From the NCBI RefSeq assembly GCF_947488835.1, contig NZ_CANLBK010000002.1, positions 434,001-498,000 on the forward strand: 64,000 nt of DNA, read 5' to 3'. This DNA comes from an uncultured Marinobacter sp. (GTDB lineage: Bacteria > Pseudomonadota > Gammaproteobacteria > Pseudomonadales > Oleiphilaceae). The position numbers and the translations under genes are program-made. Shown in pieces: positions 52,557 through 60,842 of the stretch; position 1 is the first letter of the stretch, and each line of letters opens with the position of its first letter. The notes below the pieces were generated by a model. It was not told the origin of the DNA. It saw nothing but the letters and a program-made list of their open reading frames with translations, and did not search any database.

Positions 52557-53465
52557 CTATTCCCGATTGCGCGGCCAACCCTCCGGCACCACAAACACGC
52601 GGTCCACCTCCTGCCAATTACCGGCCGGCCGGTCTTCCCGCAGCACGGCAAACAGCTGCGGAATACACCTGTCTTCTACTCGCCTAAGAGCATCCATAGC
52701 AAGTTCGGCATCTGGCTTCTCGCCCTGAAACCAGCCGCCAATCCAGTGTGGTTTATTGAGTACAACCCAATGCGAGGTGTCTAATACTTTTGCGTGGCAA
52801 ACGTACAGCCATCGCCCACGCAGATGCTCGCTGGGAACATAATCCGGCGCTGTTGCCTGCGGCGCATCGGGATAGAACAAATACCCCGGCATGAAAATTC
52901 GCGGTGTCAGCGGTCCGGTAATACCGGCTTCGGAGAGCATTGCGAGTGTTTCCGGCAACCATGTGCGCCTGCTTTGTTGTTCGAGCAGGCTGGTCGTTTT
53001 TATGTCCAGGCGGTCTCTGGCATTGGGGCCGTACCATAGGGTTGTCCCGTTGGGCTCTGGCATGCCAAGGTAAAACTTGATGGCGATTTCGTGGTGTTCA
53101 ACGCGGTCTTCTGCACGATTGTGCACCACGAAATCCAGCTCTCCGATGGTGTGCCCGGCAGATTGTATCTGTTGGTTCTTCATCAAAATGGGCCAGCCGA
53201 GCAGGTCGTCCAACAAAACCTGATACAGCCGCTCGAAATAGAATCCCAGCCTGCGCTGTGGCGGCTCCCTCAATAACGGAGGTGCAGCCTCAGGATCTTT
53301 ATCCCATAGCTTAAGCAGGTCAGGATAGTTCGAAGGCAGATACTCTGCAGGCTCAAAAATGATCGGCGAATGCATCAGTTGCGGTGCCTGGCACAACCAG
53401 GCGAGGTGGTTGATCGCTGGCGTTCGGTAAGGCCTGGTCAGTTCCGGCTTGAGGTTTGCGTCCAT
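52557..53465 (-). CDS. DUF1853 family protein (PD-(D/E)xK-like fold)
   Basis: A 302-aa cytosolic protein of the DUF1853 family, found in many gammaproteobacteria without a proven role. TIGELDFVVHN and HHEIAIKFYLG have the order Asp ... Glu-x-Lys of PD-(D/E)xK nucleases, so a nuclease-like fold is possible. RRLGFYFERLYQVLLDDLLG near residue 75 and GWFQGEKPDAELAMDALRRV near the end are other family-like blocks. It is single, on the minus strand, and convergent to the membrane protein gene, whose stop is 49 bp away. Confidence 0.82.
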   Translation of the reverse strand: MDANLKPELTRPYRTPAINHLAWLCQAPQLMHSPIIFEPAEYLPSNYPDLLKLWDKDPEAAPPLLREPPQRRLGFYFERLYQVLLDDLLGWPILMKNQQIQSAGHTIGELDFVVHNRAEDRVEHHEIAIKFYLGMPEPNGTTLWYGPNARDRLDIKTTSLLEQQSRRTWLPETLAMLSEAGITGPLTPRIFMPGYLFYPDAPQATAPDYVPSEHLRGRWLYVCHAKVLDTSHWVVLNKPHWIGGWFQGEKPDAELAMDALRRVEDRCIPQLFAVLREDRPAGNWQEVDRVFVVPEGWPRNRE

Positions 53466-53571
53466 CCGTCCAGAATACCGTAAACTGTGAGGTAATAAAG
53501 ATGCGGCAGTTCCGTGCCAGTCAAAACGCAGGGTTCACCGCTTGAAGCAAAAGGATACGGAAGGAGCAAGT

Positions 53572-54012
53572 ATGCAGTACCTACATACGATGATCCGCGT
53601 AAGCGATCTTGATAAATCCCTGCATTTTTTTTGTGACTTGCTGGGTATGGTCGAGATCGACCGAAGAAGCAGTGAGAAAGGCCGTTTTACGCTCGTGTTT
53701 CTCTCAGCGGCAAAGGACGAAGCTCAAGCGCGCGAGCATAAGGCGCCTACGCTGGAGCTGACCTATAACTGGGATCCGGAAGAGTATGACGGTGGTCGTA
53801 ACTTTGGCCATCTGGCTTACCGAGTGGATGACATCTATGCGCTTTGTGAGTCGCTGCAGGCCGGTGGCGTTACGATCAACCGCCCACCACGGGATGGGTA
53901 CATGGCGTTTATCCGTTCACCAGACAATATTTCCATAGAGTTACTACAGAAAGGCGAGCCGTTGGCGCCTAAAGAGCCTTGGGTCAGTATGGAGAATACC
54001 GGCAGCTGGTGA
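53572..54012 (+). CDS. VOC family lactoylglutathione lyase-like protein
   Basis: A 146-aa one-domain-pair VOC protein like glyoxalase I. The four metal-ligand positions are kept: His in [14 protein letters not shown], Glu in [12 protein letters not shown], His in [11 protein letters not shown] and Glu in [10 protein letters not shown]. GloA turns the methylglyoxal-glutathione adduct into S-lactoylglutathione; a NFGHLAY box and WDPE are typical of this branch. AAGGAG lies 7 nt before ATG 53572, whereas the frame opens at 53542. It is longer than E. coli GloA (135 aa) by a short tail. Confidence 0.87.
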   Translation: MQYLHTMIRVSDLDKSLHFFCDLLGMVEIDRRSSEKGRFTLVFLSAAKDEAQAREHKAPTLELTYNWDPEEYDGGRNFGHLAYRVDDIYALCESLQAGGVTINRPPRDGYMAFIRSPDNISIELLQKGEPLAPKEPWVSMENTGSW

Positions 54013-54136
54013 GTGCGGTATGCCCGCCGGAATTGCAGATAGCGCGAAACAACCATAGAATTGCGAAGATACTAAAAGTTAGTTTTAACTAACGCTTCAA
54101 GCATCAGGACGATGCGATAAAACAGGGAAATGTTTG

Positions 54137-55561
54137 ATGGAAGATTGGCAAGGATGCCTCGCCCCCCAATGTCAGACCGCATTGCTGTACGCCCGCGAAG
54201 ATGTTGATCGTCGTGGCGGCGTAGTCATAACGGTTGAAGATTTCCTGCTCGCTTTGTTGGAATCCAGCCCTTCCGTGAGCAACTTCTTGCGCGGCTCAGG
54301 CGTGGATATGGACGAGCTGATCCGCACCATACAATGTGAACAACCCATAGTGACTGAAGTAGGCGGTGAAGGCCTGCTGTCCTCCCAGCTTATCTATTGG
54401 CTGGCAACTGCCCGAGAATCCTTTGGTACGCCTGCCTGGCTTGATTGGCCTCAGCTTCTGGAAGTGCTCGCAAGGCATGCAGAGCGCCTGCAGGAAAAGG
54501 CTTACGTTGCCGTGCTGGAGTTGGTGTCACGGTGGCCTGAATCGAGTGAAATGTGTAGTGAAGGCGGGCGTTCGGAAAGGCCAGGCATTGAGGATGAAGA
54601 GGCAGTGCCGATAGTGATTGCTGATGCGAATTGGATCGAGCTTGCAGAAGATGTCGCCATTACTCTTGCCGCAACGCCGGGCGTTGTAGTGTGGGTCAGG
54701 GGAGAGCGTGGCGCGGGCAAGTCTGTTTGGCTGCGGTCCCTATTGTCGTCACTGGCACAGCCATATGTTGAGATGGATCTGCGCAGTGAAACGGAGGTAA
54801 TGGCCAGCGAACTTGCGGTCATTCCCGCCAATGGTGAAAAGCCTTGGCCGGTTTTGGTGCTGGATAATGTATCGCCGGTCGATTTGATGGTATTGATGGA
54901 TCGTCCTTTGGGTCTGGCATCCGAGCTTGTTCAGCGATGGCAAGGGCCTATAGTGCTGTTGGGGCCAGATACGCCACAAGGCAGCGAAAAGCCATGCCGT
55001 GCTCTGGAGCAACAGCTTGGGCGTACGCTGGAGGTATGTAACATGCCGCTATCCAGCGAGCTGCAACGCAAAGCCATTCTGGTTGCCCATCAAGCAAACA
55101 TCGAGCGCCGCTGGAATATACTGCTCTCTCAACCCGTGATTCAATTTGCCTCATCCCGGCACAGTCGATGTGTGTGTACGCCCGGAGGAATGTTGCAGTG
55201 GGTGGAGCGAGCTGCGGCACGGCTGGAACTGTTTGCGCGGCGTGGCCCGGTAGGATCCGTAGCTTTGTCCGGGCAGGCCGACACGCTCCGGCGTCAGAGC
55301 CTTGTTGCTATGGCGCGACAAGAACCACTCGAAGAGATTGAGCAGTCGTTAGAGGAAATACATTTGCTGCGCACGGCTGCTGAAGTAGCCTGGCATGAAC
55401 GCAAAGCTGCCGGAACCTTGAACCGACTAATGGTGGAGGATTTACGGTATGAACTGGAACGCTGGCTTGCAGCGCGGCCCGGGCCGGTTCACTATGGGCC
55501 CCATTGTGATCACCACCATGGAGAATTTGCGAGTGCGGGATCTGGAAATCTACATTCGTGA
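54137..55561 (+). CDS. Clp N-domain protein with one degenerate ATPase module
   Basis: A 474-aa protein. Residues 1-125 resemble the Clp_N repeat domain of ClpA/B/V (QTALLYAREDVDRRGGVVIT, VEDFLLALLESSPSVSNFLR). A single P-loop region follows with Walker A VRGERGAGKSVW near residue 200 and a Walker B-like PVLVLDNVSP that has Asn where Glu is expected. There is no second AAA+ module, no arginine finger that I can see, and no M-domain. So it is neither ClpB nor the T6SS ATPase ClpV; it may bind ATP and rearrange a partner slowly or act as an adaptor. ATG 54137 has AGGGAAA upstream. A second gene begins inside its end. Confidence 0.7.
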   Translation: MEDWQGCLAPQCQTALLYAREDVDRRGGVVITVEDFLLALLESSPSVSNFLRGSGVDMDELIRTIQCEQPIVTEVGGEGLLSSQLIYWLATARESFGTPAWLDWPQLLEVLARHAERLQEKAYVAVLELVSRWPESSEMCSEGGRSERPGIEDEEAVPIVIADANWIELAEDVAITLAATPGVVVWVRGERGAGKSVWLRSLLSSLAQPYVEMDLRSETEVMASELAVIPANGEKPWPVLVLDNVSPVDLMVLMDRPLGLASELVQRWQGPIVLLGPDTPQGSEKPCRALEQQLGRTLEVCNMPLSSELQRKAILVAHQANIERRWNILLSQPVIQFASSRHSRCVCTPGGMLQWVERAAARLELFARRGPVGSVALSGQADTLRRQSLVAMARQEPLEEIEQSLEEIHLLRTAAEVAWHERKAAGTLNRLMVEDLRYELERWLAARPGPVHYGPHCDHHHGEFASAGSGNLHS

Positions 55562-55907
55562 CCTGGAAGCAGGCGCCGTTCATTGTTGGCTTGAAGGTCA
55601 TGTAAAGCAGTTGGTACTCGATGACAGTGATGTTGCATCCGTTACCAAGGGTACGGCTATTTTTGGGGACGCTCAGCTGAAAGTAACCCTCTATCCCCAG
55701 GCGTTCGGGAAGCGATTTACATCACTAATTATAGAAGGTGAGCAGCTACCCTGGAACAGCGATCTGGAGTGTGCACGCAGTGCATGGCGAACCATGGACA
55801 CTGAAATCCGCTGCAGCCCGGGAGAGTGGAAAGAAGGCGAGCCGGCGGAAGATGAGAAATGGTGGCGGCTGGATAGTCGCGGTGAGCAGCTTGTTGTCTG
55901 GAACTGA
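55449..55907 (+). CDS. Hypothetical protein overlapping the Clp_N/ATPase gene
   Basis: A 152-aa soluble protein I do not recognise (VRDLEIYIRDLEAGAVHCWL, FGKRFTSLIIEGEQLPW). ATG 55449 has GGAGG 9 nt upstream and lies 113 bp inside the previous gene in the +1 frame; a later in-frame ATG at 55518 would shorten the overlap to 44 bp but lacks a ribosome site. Either way the two are coupled and probably partners. The acidic, Trp-rich end (EDEKWWRLDSRGEQLVVWN) is typical of small adaptor or immunity proteins, which is only a hint. A terminator follows. Confidence 0.65.
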   Translation: MNWNAGLQRGPGRFTMGPIVITTMENLRVRDLEIYIRDLEAGAVHCWLEGHVKQLVLDDSDVASVTKGTAIFGDAQLKVTLYPQAFGKRFTSLIIEGEQLPWNSDLECARSAWRTMDTEIRCSPGEWKEGEPAEDEKWWRLDSRGEQLVVWN

Positions 55908-55935
55908 GTGTTCAGAAACTGAGTTGCCCAGAACG

Positions 55936-55975
55936 AAAAAAGGCAGCCGCTAAATAAATAGCAGGCTGCCTTTTT
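55936..55975. terminator. Bidirectional terminator
   Basis: AAAAAGGCAGCC and GGCTGCCTTTTT pair around a 15-nt loop, between two convergent genes. Confidence 0.88.
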
Positions 55976-55990
55976 ACATCAGATCAGGTT

Positions 55991-56572
55991 TCAGTCGCTC
56001 AGGATAGAAACATTATCTGCTTGCAGGCCCTTGTCGGCGTCAACAACGCTGAATCGAACCAGTTGGCCTTGGCGAAGCACGCGGCGGCCACTTCCACGAA
56101 TGGCGCGGAAGTGAACAAATACTTCGTCTCCGCTGTCGCGGACAATAAAGCCGAAGCCCTTCTTGACGTTAAACCACTTTACAGTGCCTTCTTCGTCGCC
56201 TTCCGGGCTGTCGTCGTCGTAGTCGGCCTCATCATCGGCATAGTTCTGGTTGGAACTCTGGCTACGTGATGGTGAGCTGGCGCGCTTCGACGAGCCCCGT
56301 GTGGGCTGCTTGGCTGCGATGGCAACGGCCACAAAGCCGACAATGCCAAAAACAATTAAGCTGATAACGTATGCTGCGATACCCTGCGCGCTGCCGAGAA
56401 CGAACGGCGTGCTTGTTGCCAATTCATTGCTCTGGGACTGAGACAGGATCTGGAACAGCTCCGGGGTAAAAGAAACCAGCAGAAAGCCTAGGATAAATGG
56501 GGCGGGAATAGCGATCAGAATAGCAACAAGGATCGCTTTGGCTGGATTACGCATTGACTGAGAATTCTCCAT
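55991..56572 (-). CDS. Membrane-anchored cold-shock domain protein
   Basis: A 193-aa protein. Two hydrophobic helices at the N-terminus (ILVAILIAIPAPFILGFLLV; IAAYVISLIVFGIVGFVAVA), then a Ser/Asp-rich linker of about 40 residues and a complete cold-shock domain: GTVKWFNVKKGFGFI with RNP1 and EVFVHFRAI with RNP2. Cold-shock domains bind single-stranded nucleic acid. Most bacterial CspA proteins are about 70 aa and soluble, so the membrane link is notable; similar proteins occur in Marinobacter-like genomes, from memory. ATG 56572 is used; ATG 56554 is possible. The leader upstream to 56,640 is long, as in csp genes. Confidence 0.87.
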   Translation of the reverse strand: MENSQSMRNPAKAILVAILIAIPAPFILGFLLVSFTPELFQILSQSQSNELATSTPFVLGSAQGIAAYVISLIVFGIVGFVAVAIAAKQPTRGSSKRASSPSRSQSSNQNYADDEADYDDDSPEGDEEGTVKWFNVKKGFGFIVRDSGDEVFVHFRAIRGSGRRVLRQGQLVRFSVVDADKGLQADNVSILSD

Positions 56573-56817
56573 ATTTCATTAACGCTGACGATAAAAAACC
56601 GGATATCGGGTAAAATCGTTTATCCGGCCAGTGATTACCGCCTGATTTCCTGGAAAACGGGAACTCGGGCGGGCAAAAGCGGCATGATAGCAGATTATCC
56701 CTGCTGCTTACCAAGCGCCTGTTGTGCCGAATGCCACAGAATGTCGTTAGAAGGCATTTTGGCTGCACTTTCTACCCATCTACGTGAATTATTCATCTGA
56801 CGGAGCTTTAGTACCTG

Positions 56818-57036
56818 ATGAGCCAAAAAGACCTGCAAAACAGACTGGATGAACTTGAAACACGGCTTGCCTTTCAGGACGACGTTATCAACACCTTGAG
56901 CGAGCAGGTAGCAAAACAGGAGATGGATATTCGTGAACTCTGGAATGCCAAGCGATTACTGCACAGTCAGATAAAGGATGTTTCTTCATCCAATATCAAG
57001 CGTGAAGAGGAAGAGGCTCCGCCTCCGCATTATTGA
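56818..57036 (+). CDS. slyX: SlyX family protein
   Basis: A 72-aa coiled-coil protein with the SlyX pattern: RLDELETRLAFQDDVINTLS near the start and a Pro-rich, His/Tyr-ended tail (EEEEAPPPHY, as PPHY in the family). It is found next to slyD in E. coli; the function is not known. GGAG is 11 nt upstream of the ATG. A terminator follows at once. Confidence 0.92.
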   Translation: MSQKDLQNRLDELETRLAFQDDVINTLSEQVAKQEMDIRELWNAKRLLHSQIKDVSSSNIKREEEEAPPPHY

Positions 57037-57060
57037 TTCATGAATGCGTTCTTAGAAAGC

Positions 57061-57090
57061 AAAAGGCCAGGGCATAAGCTCTGGCCTTTT
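57061..57090. terminator. Bidirectional terminator between slyX and dapE
   Basis: AAAAGGCCAG-GGC and GCT-CTGGCCTTTT pair with a short loop, with A and T runs on the sides. Confidence 0.88.
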
Positions 57091-57117
57091 GGTTTCAGAT
57101 CGTCTTGAGCCTGCAGT

Positions 57118-58254
57118 TCAGGCGAGCAGTTCCACCAGAATCTGTTCATAGATTTGGGAGAGGGTGTCCAGATCGTCAGCTTTCACACACTCGTTCACCT
57201 TGTGAATCGTCGCATTGATCGGTCCCAACTCCACAACCTGTGCGCCGGTAGGTGCAATGAAACGCCCATCAGACGTGCCCCCTGAGGTAGAGAGCTCGGT
57301 TTCACGCCCGGTCACATTGCGGATGGCGCTTTGAGTGGCGGAGACCAATGCACCTTTATCAGTGAGGAAAGGTCGGCCACTGAGATGCCATTGCAGGTCA
57401 TATTTCAGGTTGTGCCGATCAAGCGTAGCGACAACCCGCTCTTCAAGGCTTTCTGCAGTGTTCTCTGTGCAGTAACGGAAGTTGAAGTGCACCAAACACT
57501 CACCGGGAATGATGTTACTACCGGTGCCGGCTTCAACTTTGGTGATCTGAAAAGTGGTGGGTGGGAAGTAATCGTTGCCGTTATCCCAGAACTCGTTAGC
57601 CAAGGAGTGCAGAGCGGGTGCAACGGCATGAATGGCATTTTCCGCCAAGTGCGGGTAGGCCACGTGGCCTTGGGTGCCATGCACAGTGAGGTAGCCGTGC
57701 AAGGAGCCGCGCCGTCCATTCTTGATCACATCGCCCACTTCTTGCGTGCTCGATGGCTCACCAATCAGACACCAGTCCATCTTTTCTGAACGGGCTTCCA
57801 GTGCTTCGATCACCTTTACGGTGCCGTTCTGGGCCGGGCCTTCTTCATCGCTTGTGATCAGCAGAGCAATGGAGCCACGATGATCTGGATGGGTGCTCAC
57901 GAAACGCTCGCAGGCAGTAACGAATGCCGCAAGGCTGCCTTTCATATCTGCAGCGCCACGGCCAAGGAGGTAACCGTCTTTTATAACCGGGTCAAACGGT
58001 GGATGAGCCCAGTTTTTCTCCGGCCCGGTAGGCACCACATCGGTATGGCCGGCAAACGCCAGAACAGGGCCCTCAGTGCCTTTACGGGCCCAGAGATTGT
58101 CGGTATCGCCAAAGCGCATGTGTTCGCCGCTAAATCCAAGAGGGGCCAGGCGAGACATCATCAACTCCTGGCAGCCGGCGTCTTCTGGAGATACCGAAGG
58201 GCGGCTGATCAGGTCAATGGCCAGGTCGAGCGTTGGGGATTTAGTTGTTTGCAT
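57118..58254 (-). CDS. dapE: Succinyl-diaminopimelate desuccinylase
   Basis: DapE removes succinate from N-succinyl-LL-2,6-diaminopimelate, the step before epimerisation to meso-DAP for lysine and cell wall. The 378-aa M20 peptidase-fold protein has all metal and catalytic residues: His and Asp in AGHTDVVP, Asp in GRGAADMKG, Glu-Glu in SDEEGPA, Glu in GEPSS and the last His in NATIHKVNE. It binds two Zn(II). The start ATG 58254 lies in the end of dapD (14-bp overlap) and gives the usual length; an earlier ATG at 58266 adds four residues. It is the last gene of the operon. Confidence 0.96.
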   Translation of the reverse strand: MQTTKSPTLDLAIDLISRPSVSPEDAGCQELMMSRLAPLGFSGEHMRFGDTDNLWARKGTEGPVLAFAGHTDVVPTGPEKNWAHPPFDPVIKDGYLLGRGAADMKGSLAAFVTACERFVSTHPDHRGSIALLITSDEEGPAQNGTVKVIEALEARSEKMDWCLIGEPSSTQEVGDVIKNGRRGSLHGYLTVHGTQGHVAYPHLAENAIHAVAPALHSLANEFWDNGNDYFPPTTFQITKVEAGTGSNIIPGECLVHFNFRYCTENTAESLEERVVATLDRHNLKYDLQWHLSGRPFLTDKGALVSATQSAIRNVTGRETELSTSGGTSDGRFIAPTGAQVVELGPINATIHKVNECVKADDLDTLSQIYEQILVELLA

Positions 58255-59269
58255 GCAGTTCTTCATTCAGCTCGATGGCGGATTGGTTGGTTTTGCATTC
58301 CACAGCGCCGGATTGGCTGTTGCGGCGGAAGAGCAAGTCTGGCTTACCGGCCAGATCGCGGGCTTTTACCACTTCCACTAGCTCGTTGCTGCCGTCGAGT
58401 AAGGCAACCTTGGTGCCGGCTGTGACATACAGGCCGGATTCAACCGTGCAGCGATCACCCAGAGGAATGCCGATGCCCGCATTCGCGCCGATCAGGCAGT
58501 TTTCACCCACGGAAATAACCATGTTGCCGCCACCGGAAAGGGTGCCCATGGTGGAGCAACCGCCGCCCAGGTCGGAACCTTTTCCAACCATAACGCCCGC
58601 AGAAATGCGGCCCTCAACCATGCTCGTACCTTCTGTGCCGGCATTGAAGTTGATAAAGCCTTCGTGCATTACCGTGGTGCCTTCGCCCACGTAGGCGCCG
58701 AGGCGCACTCTTGCGGTGTCTGCAATACGAACGCCGCTGGGCACCACGTAGTCCGTCATTTGTGGGAATTTGTCGACGGATTTTACGTCCAGAGTCCGAC
58801 CTTCAAGGCGGGCTTTAAGCTGGCGCTCCGGCAGCTCGTTCAAGTCAATGGCGCCTTCGTTGGTCCAGGCAAGGTTCGGCAACAGGCCGAAGATGCCGTC
58901 AAGTTTGAGACCGTGGGGCTTAACGTGTCGATGGGAAATCAGGTGCAGCTTGAGGTAAACCTCTGGCGTGCTGGATGCCGTACCGTCTGTTTGCAGGACG
59001 GTCACGACCACTGGGCGCTTGCTGCCGGCAGCCTTCTCTGCCAGTGACGCCTGCTCTGTGGCGCCGATCTGGCGTAGGGCAGTGGCTAGTTGTGTAAGCT
59101 GCTCAGCGGTTGCCTGGATGGCCTGATTGCCGCCCTGATAGTTCAGTACAGTTTCGACTGCATCTATCAGCTCTGTTTCCGGTGTGATCATCGGTTGCTG
59201 GTAAAAAACTTCCAGCCATTCGCCCTGGTTGTTTTGGCTGCCGATACCTATACCGAATGCAAAGCTCAT
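58241..59269 (-). CDS. dapD: Tetrahydrodipicolinate N-succinyltransferase (long form)
   Basis: DapD transfers succinyl from succinyl-CoA to tetrahydrodipicolinate. The 342-aa length is that of the Pseudomonas-like class, longer than the E. coli enzyme (274 aa). The centre has left-handed beta-helix hexapeptide repeats ([59 protein letters not shown]). AGGAG about 9 nt upstream fixes ATG 59269; the frame runs on to 59437 without support. It overlaps dapE and follows the arsC-like gene by 31 bp. Confidence 0.96.
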   Translation of the reverse strand: MSFAFGIGIGSQNNQGEWLEVFYQQPMITPETELIDAVETVLNYQGGNQAIQATAEQLTQLATALRQIGATEQASLAEKAAGSKRPVVVTVLQTDGTASSTPEVYLKLHLISHRHVKPHGLKLDGIFGLLPNLAWTNEGAIDLNELPERQLKARLEGRTLDVKSVDKFPQMTDYVVPSGVRIADTARVRLGAYVGEGTTVMHEGFINFNAGTEGTSMVEGRISAGVMVGKGSDLGGGCSTMGTLSGGGNMVISVGENCLIGANAGIGIPLGDRCTVESGLYVTAGTKVALLDGSNELVEVVKARDLAGKPDLLFRRNSQSGAVECKTNQSAIELNEELHANN

Positions 59270-59300
59270 GCAGTGATTGCTCCTGTCTATCTGATAGTTG

Positions 59301-59642
59301 CTATTTGATGGTTGTTGCCCAGTCGTCGGCGTTAAAGCCGACATACACTGCGCCGTTATGTTCGACCACGGGTCGTTTAATGATGGAGGTGTTTTCCAGC
59401 ATGATGTCGTGGGCAGAAAGGGCGCCAATAGTATCACGAACCTCTTCGCTGAGCTTGCGCCAGGTGGTGCCTCGGCGGTTCAGCAGGGTTTCCCAGCCCA
59501 CTGCCTCCTCCCATTGGGATAGCCGGTCCCCGTTCAGCCCTTCTTTTTTGAAGTCGTGAAACTCGTAAGAAATTCCCTGGTCATCAAGCCATTTGCGGGC
59601 TTTTTTGACGGTGTCGCAGTTGCGGATGCCGTAAAGTTTCAT
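59301..59642 (-). CDS. ArsC/Spx family protein (YffB-like)
   Basis: A 113-aa thioredoxin-fold protein of the arsenate reductase/Spx group. MKLYGIRNCDTVKKARKWLD holds one Cys followed by Asp-Thr, the YffB pattern. The Arg near the end, IIKRPVVEHNG, is the conserved R of ArsC. It lacks the second Cys of CxxC thioredoxins. YffB-like genes often sit in dap clusters (next to dapE in E. coli); the function in vivo is not known, and arsenate reduction is not expected from the location. Confidence 0.88.
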   Translation of the reverse strand: MKLYGIRNCDTVKKARKWLDDQGISYEFHDFKKEGLNGDRLSQWEEAVGWETLLNRRGTTWRKLSEEVRDTIGALSAHDIMLENTSIIKRPVVEHNGAVYVGFNADDWATTIK

Positions 59643-59645
59643 AAC

Positions 59646-60842
59646 TCAGCTTGCCTTTACAAATTCAACAATGCGTTTTGCTGCTTCCACACACTCTTCC
59701 AGCGGTGCAACCAATGCCATACGAACCCTGTTCTCTCCCGGATTGTAGCCGTCCACAGTGCGGGATAAGTAGCGGCCGGGAAGAACATGGACGTTTTGCT
59801 GAGCCGATAACTCTTTCGCAAAGGTTTCGTCATCCATGGGCGTGATCGGCCATAGATAAAACCCGGCATCGGGAAAATCGACGTCCATCACTTCGCGCAG
59901 AATGGGCACTACAGCTTCAAATTTTGCGCGATAAGCCGCCCGGTTTTCCCGCACGTGGTCTTCATCCTGCCATGCGGCAATGCTGGCTAGCTGGTTATGA
60001 ACCGGCATGGCACAGCCATGATAGGTGCGATAGCTCAGGTAGCCTTTGAGTATGCTTGCATCGCCGGCAACGAAGCCTGATCTAAGGCCTGGCAGATTGC
60101 TACGCTTCGAGAGGCTGTGGAAAACAACGCAGCGCGCGAAGTCGTGACGACCTATCGCTGCACAGGTCTGTAGTAAGCCTTCGGGTGGATTGTTTTCATC
60201 GGGGTAAAGTTCGGAATAGCATTCGTCTGAGGCGACGATGAAATCGTATTTATCTGCCAGTTCAATAACTTTTTTCAGTGTCTCTCGTGGTATGACAGCG
60301 CCGCTGGGATTGCCGGGTGAACACAGGAACATAACCTGGCAATCCAGCCATACAGAGTCGGGCACTGCATCAAAATCAGGAATGAAGCCGTTGGAGCCAT
60401 CACAAGGAAGGTATACCGGCGTAGCACCTGCCAAAAACGCCGCGCCTTCATAAACTTGATAAAAGGGGTTGGGGCTTACAACGGTTGCCTGCTTGCTGGC
60501 ATCCACCACTGCCTGCACCAGTGAAAATATAGCCTCCCGGGTGCCGTTTACCGGAACGATGTTCTGATCCGGGCTCAGGGAGCCAGTTTTCAGTTGGAAG
60601 CGCTTCGTAGCCCACTGACTTATCGTTTCCCGCAGCTCATCCAAACCACGGGTGGTGGGGTAGTTGGCCAGGCGATCCAGATTGTCGGCAATCACCTGCT
60701 TCACAAAGTCAGGAGCCGGGTGTTTGGGCTCACCGATACCAAGAGATATGGCTGGCAGATGCTTGGGTACCGAAATGCCTGCTTTGAGTTTCGCCAGTTT
60801 TTCGAAAGGGTAGGGGTGAAGCTTGTTCAAATTCGGGTTCAT
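59646..60842 (-). CDS. dapC: Succinyldiaminopimelate transaminase
   Basis: A 398-aa fold-type I aminotransferase. DapC makes N-succinyl-LL-DAP from the keto acid with glutamate. PLP Lys is in FHSLSKRSNLPGLRSGFV; NPFYQVYEGAA, LCSPGNPSGAV and VASDECYSELYPDE are typical of this class, and NRVRMALVAP has the C-terminal Arg that holds the substrate carboxylate. ATG 60842 overlaps the glnD stop (ATGA). The gene is followed, 3 bp on, by the ArsC-like gene and dapD. Confidence 0.93.
   Translation of the reverse strand: MNPNLNKLHPYPFEKLAKLKAGISVPKHLPAISLGIGEPKHPAPDFVKQVIADNLDRLANYPTTRGLDELRETISQWATKRFQLKTGSLSPDQNIVPVNGTREAIFSLVQAVVDASKQATVVSPNPFYQVYEGAAFLAGATPVYLPCDGSNGFIPDFDAVPDSVWLDCQVMFLCSPGNPSGAVIPRETLKKVIELADKYDFIVASDECYSELYPDENNPPEGLLQTCAAIGRHDFARCVVFHSLSKRSNLPGLRSGFVAGDASILKGYLSYRTYHGCAMPVHNQLASIAAWQDEDHVRENRAAYRAKFEAVVPILREVMDVDFPDAGFYLWPITPMDDETFAKELSAQQNVHVLPGRYLSRTVDGYNPGENRVRMALVAPLEECVEAAKRIVEFVKAS

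Noticed and set aside
54137..55561. ClpV, the T6SS sheath-recycling ATPase
   Set aside because: Only one ATPase region, a degenerate Walker B and half the expected length; not near T6SS structural genes.
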